Below, piece by piece: positions 1 through 6,826 of a stretch of DNA of 13,180 nucleotides. A model generated the notes under the pieces. The model searched no databases. It was not told where the DNA came from and worked only from the letters and a program-made list of their open reading frames with translations. The translations under genes were made by a program, and so were the position numbers. This stretch comes from Sulfurimonas sp. (GTDB lineage Bacteria > Campylobacterota > Campylobacteria > Campylobacterales > Sulfurimonadaceae). The stretch covers positions 1-13,180 of the forward strand of contig JAFLJV010000136.1 in NCBI GenBank assembly GCA_022712845.1, written 5' to 3'. Positions within the stretch are counted from its first letter, which is position 1, and every line of letters starts with the position of its first letter.

Positions 1-2484
1 ATCAATATTTGCATACATCGTTTTAATAATATTGCCATTTAATTTATTTATCTTTTCATAATCACGTATCTCTATAATATCTGCGATATCTGTAAGTTTT
101 ACATATCTTCCATCACCAAGAGCAATATTAAAATCACGCAGAGTTTGAGTATTATCTTTAGAACTATCTTGTGTTTTTATCTCCATGATGCCAGTATCAT
201 TAAAAGTAGTACCCTGTCTTTTTTCTAAAAAGTAAGAGCTAAGAACTTTTGCGATGGAAGCCTCACTTAATCCTAAACTCTCTCCATAGGAGTTAATTTT
301 AAGTTTATACTCCATCTTTCCATATTTGATGTTATCGCTAAAGTTTTTTATACCCTCTATCTTAGATAGTTCATGCTCTAATTTTTTAATCCAATCTTGC
401 ATAGCAATATCATTACTTCCTGAGAGGTTTATCTGTATATCACTTCTGATAAGTCCAGGTTTATCTTCCATCACACCAAGTTCAACCATAGAGTACTTTT
501 CTTTAAATGGATTGATTATCTCTTTTACACGAGGTGAGAGTTCATAGGTTTGTTTTTTTCGTATCTTATTTTCATCATTAAAATCAAAACTAAAATTTAA
601 AACTGGATTTATATATTTATTTATCCAGTTTGTATCTTCTCGCTCATAAAGCTCCATAGTAATCATAAAAACACTATTATTTCTTTGTGTTTCTCCTGAA
701 AGGCTTCTTCTATATCCAACAACAGAAGCAATCGATTTAAGTGAGAACTCATCACCATACTCCATCATCTTAGCTTCTATCTCTCTTGATACATTATAAG
801 TATCTTCTAACGGAGTATTTATATCTAGCTTTCCAGAGATATAGATGTAATTACCATCAAAATTTGGAAAAAATTGAAATTTCATAGATTTTGCTGTCAT
901 CACTGTAACTATAGGGATAATAATCAAAAACATAAGAACAAATGTTTTTTTGTAAGTGATTAAAAAAGAGAGTACTTTTCCGTATAGCGTTTGAAATGGT
1001 TTCCAGTCTATTAAATTATTACTTTTTTTCAAAAATTCTTGTGCGTGAAGTGGTAAAAATAAAAAACTCTCTAAAAGTGAGCCAAATAAAATCATAATAA
1101 CTGTTATAGGGATTAAAATGATAAAAAGTGAGATCTCACCACTCATCATAAAGATTGGTAAAAAAGCTACAATTGTTGTAATAGTTGCTAATGTAACTGG
1201 CAATATCATCTCTTTAAGACCAGCTATAGCAGCACTATAATTATCCATACCTTCATCTATATAACGCTGAATATTCTCACTTACAACTATCGCATCATCA
1301 ACAACTATACCTATAACTATTAAAGCACCTAGAAGTGAGACTATATTTATGGAATAACCCATATAGTAAATAAACAAAAGTCCTATAGTAAAAGAAAAAG
1401 GGATACCAAGAGTAACTATCAAAGCTATGCGTAAATTTATCAAAATATACATAGATAAAAAAACTAAAATCAGTCCTAACATTAAATTTGAGATAATAGT
1501 ATTTAGTCTGTTTTCAACCACTTTAGATGTATCTTGATAAAAATAAAACTCTACTCCAACATAATTTTTTTCTATCTTTTTTACATACTCTCTTAACTTT
1601 TTAGAGAGTTTTATAGAATCACCCCTATCACCTTTTGAGATTTTAAGAGTTATGGTTGGGTCATTATTAAATGTTGCCATAGTATCTGTTTGAGGATATT
1701 CAACTTTAACTTTTGCTATGTCTCCAAGTTTTATATATTTACCATCTATATTTAAAATACTATCTTCCCACTCTAACGCACTTGACTTACCATTTACAGT
1801 AGATATATAAACAAAACTTCCTTTTTGTTCTATATCTCCTATTGGAAAAATATATGAAAGATTTGCTATGGCTTTTTGTATGCCTGAATGCTCCAAATTA
1901 TAAGCTAGTACAGCTTCTGAGTCTATTTTTATGGAAACCTCTTCATTTGAATCTCCACGAACAAGTATCTCACTTATATCTTTTATCTTTGAAAGTTTTG
2001 ATTTTATATCTTTAGCAACAATAGTAAGTTCACCTCTTGAGAGAACTTGAGAAGAGATAGATAACTTTATTAAAGGTCTAGTTTTATCCAAAAGTTTTGC
2101 GATTGGCTCATTCATATCTGATGGCAGATACTGCCTTGTTGTAGCGATGGAGTCTTTTACACGAGAGAGTGTATTTACCCTGTTTACACTCTCATTAAGT
2201 GTTAAAATTATTGCAAATGCCCCAGGGGTAATGGTTGTTTCCATCTTATCAATACCATTAATATTGCTTAAATGATCTTCAATATCACGAACAGCCATCT
2301 TATCCATAACAGAAGCACTTGTGCCTCCATATGCACCTAAAACACTTATCTTCTCAAGTTCCACATTTGGAAAAATTTCTTTTGGAATATTTACATACGC
2401 GTTATAACCCATATATGCTAAAAAAATTAATAGCATATAGTTTAGTCTGGTATTTTTAATAAAATATTCTATGAAACTTGTCAT
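1..2484 (-). CDS. RND-family efflux transporter, inner-membrane subunit (3' end beyond window)
   Basis: This is a proton-driven inner-membrane pump of the RND (AcrB/MexB-like) superfamily. Its start lies inside the window and the reading frame stays open to the left edge, giving 828 codons of an expected 1000-1050. A first membrane segment lies at about residues 14-28 and is followed by a periplasmic porter region. The TM4 motif IVVDDAIVVSEN carries adjacent aspartates D396 and D397, which match the proton-relay pair D407/D408 of AcrB. Further hydrophobic helices surround it (roughly residues 335-560), and a second periplasmic region follows. The TM10 lysine of the relay would lie outside the window. 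The ATG has no clear Shine-Dalgarno and sits 6 nt after the preceding stop codon, so translational coupling is likely. No periplasmic adaptor or outer-membrane channel gene precedes it. The substrate cannot be told from sequence; drug, lipid and metal export are all possible. Confidence 0.9.
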   Translation of the reverse strand, partial: MTSFIEYFIKNTRLNYMLLIFLAYMGYNAYVNIPKEIFPNVELEKISVLGAYGGTSASVMDKMAVRDIEDHLSNINGIDKMETTITPGAFAIILTLNESVNRVNTLSRVKDSIATTRQYLPSDMNEPIAKLLDKTRPLIKLSISSQVLSRGELTIVAKDIKSKLSKIKDISEILVRGDSNEEVSIKIDSEAVLAYNLEHSGIQKAIANLSYIFPIGDIEQKGSFVYISTVNGKSSALEWEDSILNIDGKYIKLGDIAKVKVEYPQTDTMATFNNDPTITLKISKGDRGDSIKLSKKLREYVKKIEKNYVGVEFYFYQDTSKVVENRLNTIISNLMLGLILVFLSMYILINLRIALIVTLGIPFSFTIGLLFIYYMGYSINIVSLLGALIVIGIVVDDAIVVSENIQRYIDEGMDNYSAAIAGLKEMILPVTLATITTIVAFLPIFMMSGEISLFIILIPITVIMILFGSLLESFLFLPLHAQEFLKKSNNLIDWKPFQTLYGKVLSFLITYKKTFVLMFLIIIPIVTVMTAKSMKFQFFPNFDGNYIYISGKLDINTPLEDTYNVSREIEAKMMEYGDEFSLKSIASVVGYRRSLSGETQRNNSVFMITMELYEREDTNWINKYINPVLNFSFDFNDENKIRKKQTYELSPRVKEIINPFKEKYSMVELGVMEDKPGLIRSDIQINLSGSNDIAMQDWIKKLEHELSKIEGIKNFSDNIKYGKMEYKLKINSYGESLGLSEASIAKVLSSYFLEKRQGTTFNDTGIMEIKTQDSSKDNTQTLRDFNIALGDGRYVKLTDIADIIEIRDYEKINKLNGNIIKTMYANID

Positions 2485-2490
2485 ATATTT

Positions 2491-2976
2491 TTAAAGAAGT
2501 GATTTAATCACATTACTTACACCTTGATGTAAGTTATAGTTTGAGATAGGAAAGTCTAAACTCTCATCTTCAAGATTAACTCTATTTTTTGCCAAATAGT
2601 CACCTAAAGGTTTTAAATCTATAGTTTGATAATTCTTACATATAGAGTTATCAAGTTTAGTTCTTAAAAGCTCCCCTGCCTCATTTGATTTTTGAACTGT
2701 AAAAGCTAAATACTTTAAACTTACAAAGTCATTCCACTTAAAAAACAGTTCTGGTGTTAAAAGCTCTTCTGCTTTTCCCTCTGGATTAAAAAGCATATCT
2801 GCATCTCTTAGAGGAATTAAAATACTAAGTATCGCTCCAGAAAAAGGTATAACTTTATCAGCCCAAAAAGGAGACTCATTTCTAGTTTTTAATTCACTCG
2901 CTAAAATATCTAAAATAGTTTGTATCTCTGCATTTTTAAATAACTCGTAACTCTCTTGCTTCATGTATCTTCTCAT
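2491..2976 (-). CDS. Conserved-looking hypothetical protein (161 aa), first gene of the RND operon
   Basis: I do not recognise this protein. It is a soluble-looking, mixed-charge polypeptide without a signal peptide or long membrane helix. One moderately hydrophobic stretch lies at about residues 42-56 (VIPFSGAILSILIPL). It contains one cysteine and no recognisable catalytic motif. It is the only gene visible upstream of the RND pump, six bases before it, which is the position where an adaptor subunit would normally stand; it does not look like an adaptor (no lipoyl or coiled-coil hairpin pattern). Two starts are possible. The ATG at 2976 lacks a Shine-Dalgarno. The ATG at 2964 (residue 5) has GAGAAG four bases before it. 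A -10 box on this strand at 2997-3002 would give a short leader. I am confident that it is a gene, since it is a long clean frame in operon position, but have no view on function. Confidence 0.75.
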   Translation of the reverse strand: MRRYMKQESYELFKNAEIQTILDILASELKTRNESPFWADKVIPFSGAILSILIPLRDADMLFNPEGKAEELLTPELFFKWNDFVSLKYLAFTVQKSNEAGELLRTKLDNSICKNYQTIDLKPLGDYLAKNRVNLEDESLDFPISNYNLHQGVSNVIKSLL

Positions 2977-2996
2977 TTATATTTATAATTTCACTT

Positions 2997-3002
2997 ATTA
3001 TA
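2997..3002 (-). promoter_or_regulatory. Candidate -10 box for the hypothetical/RND operon
   Basis: Read on the minus strand this is TATAAT. The expected transcription start is near 2990, about 14 nt before the first possible ATG. It is back to back with the plus-strand -10 box at 3015-3020, so the two promoters share about 65 bp. No -35 box is obvious, as is common in this phylum. Confidence 0.45.
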
Positions 3003-3014
3003 GAATCTTTTTAG

Positions 3015-3020
3015 TATAAT
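3015..3020 (+). promoter_or_regulatory. -10 box for the DUF445 gene
   Basis: A perfect TATAAT lies 7 nt before a predicted transcription start at about 3027, giving a leader of roughly 15 nt that holds the AGGAG ribosome-binding site at 3030-3034. No convincing -35 element is visible. Confidence 0.5.
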
Positions 3021-3029
3021 TTCGCTTTT

Positions 3030-3034
3030 AGGAG
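3030..3034 (+). promoter_or_regulatory. Ribosome-binding site that fixes the TTG start of the DUF445 gene
   Basis: AGGAG with a 7-nt spacer to TTG at 3042-3044. It is the strongest Shine-Dalgarno match near this gene and decides the unusual start codon. Confidence 0.7.
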
Positions 3035-3041
3035 ATATATT

Positions 3042-3752
3042 TTGACAATCAACAAAAGTTTTATAACAAACCTTATAGCTATACTATTAATAGCCTCATC
3101 TTATTTAGTAGATTCTGAGATAAGTTCACTCTTACTTTTCACTGGTCTTTTTGCACTCTCTGGTGCCCTAACAAATCAACTAGCTATCCATATGCTATTT
3201 GAAAAAGTTCCTCTTCTTTACGGTTCTGGTGTTATCCCTGCAAGATTTGAAGCATTTAAAGAGTCTATAAAAAACCTTATGATGAATCAGTTTTTCACAC
3301 AAGAACAACTAGATAAATTTTTTAAAGATGAAGAGAAAAAGATAAACCTAGAACCAATCATACAAGAAACAGATTTTAGTCCAGCATTTGATGCTCTTAG
3401 TAAAACTGTAATGGAATCATCTTTTGGAGGAATGCTTGGAATGTTTGGTGGAGAGTCTGCTCTTGACGCACTTCGTGAACCTTTCTCACTTAAGATGAAA
3501 AGTGCAGTTATAAAAATTATAAATTCTGAAGCTTTTAATGATACTCTAGCAACACATATGCAAGGCTCATCACTAAGCAGTGACATGATTAACTCCATAG
3601 AAGAAGTTATAGATACAAGACTAGATGAATTAACTCCACAAATGGTTAAAGAGATAGTTCAAAAACTGATAAAAGAACACCTTTCATGGCTTGTAGTTTG
3701 GGGTGGTGTTTTTGGTGGATTGATTGGGTTGGTTAGCTCTTTTCTTATTTAA
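3042..3752 (+). CDS. DUF445-family membrane protein, TTG start
   Basis: This is a 236-residue integral membrane protein of the DUF445 (YheB-like) family, whose biochemical role is not established. The sequence shows an N-terminal hydrophobic region (about residues 8-40) running into the family hallmark GALTNQLAIHMLFEKVP, then GSGVIPARFEAFK. A charged, amphipathic central domain follows, and a C-terminal membrane helix preceded by HLSWLVVWGGVFGGLIGL (about residues 213-234). This short architecture, with one domain between two membrane anchors, is typical of the proteobacterial members. The start is TTG: AGGAG at 3030-3034 is seven bases upstream and no ATG is well placed, so the first residue is Met from TTG. 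It stands alone and is divergent from the RND operon. No strong terminator follows. Confidence 0.85.
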   Translation: MTINKSFITNLIAILLIASSYLVDSEISSLLLFTGLFALSGALTNQLAIHMLFEKVPLLYGSGVIPARFEAFKESIKNLMMNQFFTQEQLDKFFKDEEKKINLEPIIQETDFSPAFDALSKTVMESSFGGMLGMFGGESALDALREPFSLKMKSAVIKIINSEAFNDTLATHMQGSSLSSDMINSIEEVIDTRLDELTPQMVKEIVQKLIKEHLSWLVVWGGVFGGLIGLVSSFLI

Positions 3753-3842
3753 GGTTATTCTATTCTTTAATAATGTTGATTCAATAGTTGTCTTCATACA
3801 ATATAAATATAACTTTTTATCATTTACGGTATGCTTAAATTG

Positions 3843-3869
3843 ATTATTTGTGATTTATTCACAAATAAT
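3843..3869 (+). promoter_or_regulatory. Perfect 11-bp inverted repeat, candidate operator of the ATPase/RloB cassette
   Basis: The arms ATTATTTGTGA (3843-3853) and TCACAAATAAT (3859-3869) are exact reverse complements around a 5-nt spacer. The right arm ends 4 bp before the -10 box at 3874-3879, so the palindrome covers the place where a -35 element would lie. Its centre is at about -30 relative to a predicted start near 3886. That position suits a repressor or autoregulator. It lacks the T-tract and GC-rich stem of a terminator. The inner part, TGTGA-N5-TCACA, resembles a CRP-type site but with a spacer one base shorter than the classical N6. Confidence 0.55.
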
Positions 3870-3873
3870 AGAG

Positions 3874-3879
3874 TATAAT
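3874..3879 (+). promoter_or_regulatory. -10 box of the ATPase/RloB cassette
   Basis: A perfect TATAAT, with a predicted start near 3886 and a leader of about 19 nt containing AAGGA at 3894-3898. It lies directly downstream of the inverted repeat. Confidence 0.55.
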
Positions 3880-3904
3880 GGTCTCAATTAAACAAGGATA
3901 TTAA

Positions 3905-5176
3905 ATGTTAATTGATTTTACTGTTGAAAATTATAAATCTATTAAAGATTCTATAACCTTTACAATGGAAGCTACAGCTATAAAAGACCATTCTGAAAAT
4001 ATTTTTGAAGATGGAAAAAAAAATTTATTAAAATCAGCTGTAATTTATGGGCCAAATGCAAGTGGAAAAAGTAATTTATTAAATGCAATGAATTTTATGA
4101 GAGATTTTATTAACTATTCAGCAACTGAATATAAGCAAAATGACACAATTGATGTAGAACCATTTATATTAAACTCTCATACTGAAAATCAACCATCTCT
4201 CTTTGAAACAACATTTGTATCTAATGAAATTAGATATAGATATGGATTCAGATTAGATAATAATATTGTTCATGACGAGTGGCTATTTCAGACTAAGAGC
4301 AGAGAAACAAAATTATTTATTAGAACTAAACAAGAATTTGATTTGTCAACATCTTTTTCAGAAGGTCGCCTTATTGCAAGAGAGGATAAAACAAGAAATA
4401 ATGCACTTTTTTTATCTGTAGTGGCACAATTTAATGGCAAAATATCTAATGAAATTAGTAACTGGTTTAATCAATTCAATATCACATCAAATGTTAATAA
4501 AAATAAGTTTGAGCATTATACTCTTGATATGTTGAAAGAACAAACACATAAATCTAAAATTCTCAACTTACTTTTATCAGTTGACATGGGTATAAAAGAT
4601 GTTGAAATGCAAATAACAGATGTAGAGTACGAGAAAGTTCCTTCTACTATACAAAAAATGATAAAAGATGATAAAGCAGAGAAAAGTAAAATTACTCAAG
4701 CAGAGATAATAACAAAACATATGCAATATAATGAACAAAACGAATATGTTGGAGATATTGAATTTAAATTTAAAAATGAATCAACTGGAACAAAAAAGTT
4801 TTTATTGCTTGCTGGTCCAATTGTTGAAACTCTTGATAACGGAGAAATATTAGTTATTGATGAGTTAGATAATAGTTTTCATACGCAAATGACTGAATTT
4901 ATTATAGAACTATTTAATTCCAAAGAAACTAATCCAAAAAATGCTCAATTAATTTTTGCTACACACGATACAAATTTATTAACACATAAATTATTTCGTA
5001 GAGACCAAATTTGGTTTGTAGAAAAAAATATCTATGGTGAAAGTGAAATATTTTCTTTAATTGATTTTGGAGCTAGAAAAGATACATCTCTTGAAAAAAA
5101 CTACCTAGATGGCAAGTTTGGCGGAGTTCCACATATTTATAATTTATATGCTGAGAGTATAAATAATGGGAACTGA
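3905..5176 (+). CDS. rloA: RloA-like AAA/ABC-type ATPase (AAA_15/AAA_21 group), probable defence protein
   Basis: This is a 423-residue cytoplasmic ATPase of the SMC/ABC-like group found in OLD, RloA, AbiL and PARIS-type defence systems. The N-terminus LIDFTVENYKSIKD is the usual opening strand of these proteins. The Walker A motif GPNASGKS is at residues 49-56. A signature-like ESTGTKK lies at 292-298, Walker B with the catalytic pair ILVIDE at 315-320, and the switch histidine in ATHD at 352-355. All ATP-site elements therefore look intact. The middle (about 100-285) is the variable insertion seen in such ATPases. The start ATG has AAGGA six bases upstream. The gene overlaps the next one by 11 nt, so the two are co-translated. 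Base composition seems AT-rich: 14 G/C in 4081-4140 against 23 in acs at 9241-9300, hand counted on single lines only. In the family such ATPases are thought to sense infection and control a partner effector; here that is inference. Confidence 0.85.
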   Translation: MLIDFTVENYKSIKDSITFTMEATAIKDHSENIFEDGKKNLLKSAVIYGPNASGKSNLLNAMNFMRDFINYSATEYKQNDTIDVEPFILNSHTENQPSLFETTFVSNEIRYRYGFRLDNNIVHDEWLFQTKSRETKLFIRTKQEFDLSTSFSEGRLIAREDKTRNNALFLSVVAQFNGKISNEISNWFNQFNITSNVNKNKFEHYTLDMLKEQTHKSKILNLLLSVDMGIKDVEMQITDVEYEKVPSTIQKMIKDDKAEKSKITQAEIITKHMQYNEQNEYVGDIEFKFKNESTGTKKFLLLAGPIVETLDNGEILVIDELDNSFHTQMTEFIIELFNSKETNPKNAQLIFATHDTNLLTHKLFRRDQIWFVEKNIYGESEIFSLIDFGARKDTSLEKNYLDGKFGGVPHIYNLYAESINNGN

Positions 5177-5813
5177 TAATATACATAAGATAGCAAAGAT
5201 TCAAAGAAAAAGAATTATTAAAAAAACAAGAAGTATCTCAAAAAGAGTTCTTATAGCTTGTGAAGATACAAAGTCTTCGAAATTTTATTTTACAAAAATG
5301 ATAAAAGATTATAGGCTTAGAGGTAAAGTTACTTTTGCTAAAAATATAGGAACTAATCCAATGAAAGTGCTTGAAGCTATAAAAGTTCATTTATCAAAAG
5401 ATTCTAATTTCGATGAGAAGTGGATAGTTATTGACAAAGATAGTTTTTCAAAGGCAGACTTTAAGGGAACTATTGAAAGTGCAAGAGCTTTAAATATTAA
5501 TGTTGCATATGCTAATGAAGCTTATGAACTATGGATATTACTTCATTATGAAGAACAAAAAGCACATATTAATAGATTCCAATTAAATAAAAAACTTAAA
5601 ACTTTAATTGACTATGAAAAAGATAATGAATTTATTTATGAAATGATTAAATATAAGCAAAATGAAGCTATAGCAAGATCCAAAAATCTAATTAAATATT
5701 TTACTGATATAAATGGATGTTCTAATCCATTTAATGACAATCCTTCAACTACTATTTACAAACTTGTTGAGTCTTTGGAAAAACTTAAGACAACAAAATT
5801 TAGCACCAAGTAG
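5166..5813 (+). CDS. rloB: RloB-family protein, putative effector nuclease partner of the ATPase
   Basis: This 215-residue protein matches the RloB-like family. After a basic N-terminus (residues 8-27, rich in Lys and Arg) comes a strand ending in ACEDTKSSKFYF with acidic residue E33. Next is the WIVIDKDSF motif (D90, D92), then ANEAYELWILLHYE (117-129), and near the C-terminus DNPSTTIYKLVESL. The E followed by DxD arrangement recalls Toprim-type metal sites, so a nuclease role is plausible but inferred. The usual RloB text around the first acid, as I recall it, is CEGEKTE; here it reads CEDTKSS, suggesting a separate subgroup. The ATG lies inside the end of the ATPase gene (11-nt overlap) and has only a weak GAGAG upstream, which fits coupled translation. 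The two genes resemble the pairing of ATPase and RloB protein that I recall from AbiL systems. No restriction-modification genes lie next to them. Confidence 0.82.
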   Translation: MGTDNIHKIAKIQRKRIIKKTRSISKRVLIACEDTKSSKFYFTKMIKDYRLRGKVTFAKNIGTNPMKVLEAIKVHLSKDSNFDEKWIVIDKDSFSKADFKGTIESARALNINVAYANEAYELWILLHYEEQKAHINRFQLNKKLKTLIDYEKDNEFIYEMIKYKQNEAIARSKNLIKYFTDINGCSNPFNDNPSTTIYKLVESLEKLKTTKFSTK

Positions 5814-5887
5814 TAAACTATCACTTGACTTAAATATTATGTCAAATATACATTTATATACATAAGAAAAAATATTATAATTTAAAG

Positions 5888-6091
5888 CTATCTAACCTCT
5901 ATAGTAACCTCAGCAACCTCTATAAAATCACCACTAACTATTTTAGCTCTTTTTCTAGTTTCAACTTCACCGTTTCTTTTAACATGACCTTCAGCAACTA
6001 TTATTTTAGCTTGAGCTCCACTATCAACTAAGTCTAAAACTTTTATTAGTTTAAAAAGTTCTATATAATCATCTTTTAATTCATATTTCAT
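5888..6091 (-). CDS. Small S4-domain RNA-binding protein (YbcJ type)
   Basis: This is a 67-residue protein consisting of little more than one S4 RNA-binding domain. The stretch DSGAQAKIIVAEGHVKRNG followed by VETRKRAKIVSGD matches the core of Escherichia coli YbcJ, whose S4-like fold binds RNA; the cellular target is unknown. The frame is open upstream to 6193, but the extra 34 residues (hydrophobic, AT-encoded) have no counterpart in the family, so I start at the ATG at 6091, which is preceded by GGA nine to ten bases upstream. A TATTAT -10-like sequence on this strand at 6122-6127, with TG one base before it, would serve as promoter. The gene is convergent with the RloB gene and divergent from the metalloprotease-like gene. 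It probably belongs to the core genome and marks the right edge of the defence cassette. Confidence 0.85.
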   Translation of the reverse strand: MKYELKDDYIELFKLIKVLDLVDSGAQAKIIVAEGHVKRNGEVETRKRAKIVSGDFIEVAEVTIEVR

Positions 6092-6175
6092 AATATTTAC
6101 ATCCAATATTTTATTTATGAAATAATAGCAGATTATTACATTAATTTTAAAAGCAATGTTTAAATCACCTAGATG

Positions 6176-6181
6176 TATAAT
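6176..6181 (+). promoter_or_regulatory. -10 box giving a probable leaderless transcript
   Basis: A perfect TATAAT. Taking the last T as -7, the first transcribed base falls on 6188, which is the A of an in-frame ATG. No Shine-Dalgarno precedes that ATG. The overlapping ATG at 6173 would lie upstream of the -10 box and is therefore an unlikely start. Confidence 0.45.
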
Positions 6182-6187
6182 AATATT

Positions 6188-6799
6188 ATGCAAGTAAGCT
6201 CTAGTACACTTTATAATATCGGTTCAAACTACTCGGTAAAACTTAATGATAAAGAAGTTCTTGTTTATGAAGATGATAAAACAAGAGGTTCTAAAAAAAC
6301 AGAACATGAAAAACTTCAAGAAAAAGAGAAAGAAACAAAAAGTAAAGAATCACAATCAAGTGATGAACTCTCAGTTGATGAACAAAGATTAGTTTACGAA
6401 CTCCAAGCTAGAGATAGCGAAGTTCGTGTTCACGAATCAGCACACCAATCTGGTGGAGCTTCTACTGGTGGGGCATCATTTACATATCAACAAGGTCCTG
6501 ATGGGAAAATGTATGCTATTGGTGGAGAAGTTAGTGTTTCCATGAAAGGTGGCTCTACTCCAGAAGAAACCATAGCAAATGCTAGAGCAGTAATCTCCTC
6601 TGCAATGGCACCAGCCGATCCAAGTGGACAAGATATGGCAGTTGCTTCAAGTGCAAGAGTAATGATTATGAAGGCTGAACAACAAAAGATGAGAGAACTT
6701 CAAGAAGAGTTAAGTGGAAAAGAGATTTATAAAAATGAAAGTGATAAAAATTCTGATAAAGAAAACAAAAAAACAGACAGCATCGATATAGCCGCCTGA
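6188..6799 (+). CDS. Putative metalloprotease, SprA-related / CJM1_0395 family
   Basis: This 203-residue protein (numbered from the ATG at 6188) has a zincin-type motif HESAH at residues 82-86, inside VRVHESAHQSGG. The conserved block after it, SFTYQQGPDGKMYAIGGEVSV, and then TPEETIANARAVISSAMAPADPSGQDMAVASSAR are the hallmarks of the SprA-related putative metalloprotease family. The third zinc ligand cannot be assigned by eye. Residues about 30-65 are a Lys/Glu/Ser-rich, probably disordered or coiled linker; the C-terminus is again charged and low in complexity. There is no Sec signal peptide or membrane helix. The frame also has an ATG at 6173, but that codon overlaps the -10 box, so I prefer 6188. 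Proteolysis has not been shown for the family as far as I know. It is convergent with the next gene, with only 27 bp between stop codons. Confidence 0.82.
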   Translation: MQVSSSTLYNIGSNYSVKLNDKEVLVYEDDKTRGSKKTEHEKLQEKEKETKSKESQSSDELSVDEQRLVYELQARDSEVRVHESAHQSGGASTGGASFTYQQGPDGKMYAIGGEVSVSMKGGSTPEETIANARAVISSAMAPADPSGQDMAVASSARVMIMKAEQQKMRELQEELSGKEIYKNESDKNSDKENKKTDSIDIAA

Positions 6800-6826
6800 T
6801 TTTATAATAAGTAACAGCACATAAAA

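Noticed and set aside
326..547. Plus-strand 73-codon open frame
   Set aside because: It lies opposite the well-conserved RND coding frame, has no ribosome-binding site, and its translation shows no family pattern.
2491..2976. Resemblance of the 161-residue protein to part of conjugative coupling proteins (SPFWADKV...ILSILIPLRD)
   Set aside because: It is a faint impression from a short stretch; no Walker motifs and no conjugation genes are present, so I do not assign it.
3849..3863. A true CRP site
   Set aside because: The half sites TGTGA and TCACA are right but the spacer is 5, not 6, and the centre near -30 is not a CRP activation position; kept only as an operator-like palindrome.
5825..5845. 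TTGAC/GTCAA inverted repeat between the RloB and S4 genes, as a terminator or attachment site
   Set aside because: The 5-bp stem has an 11-nt AT loop and no T-tract, and no matching repeat was found on the left side of the cassette.
3753..5887. Genomic island signs around the ATPase/RloB cassette
   Set aside because: No tRNA, integrase, transposase or flanking direct repeats were seen; low G+C alone, judged on a few lines, does not prove transfer.
6092..6193. N-terminal extension of the S4 protein to 101 residues
   Set aside because: The added 34 residues are AT-driven hydrophobic sequence outside the domain and would overlap the divergent gene's start; the ATG at 6091 gives the usual family length.
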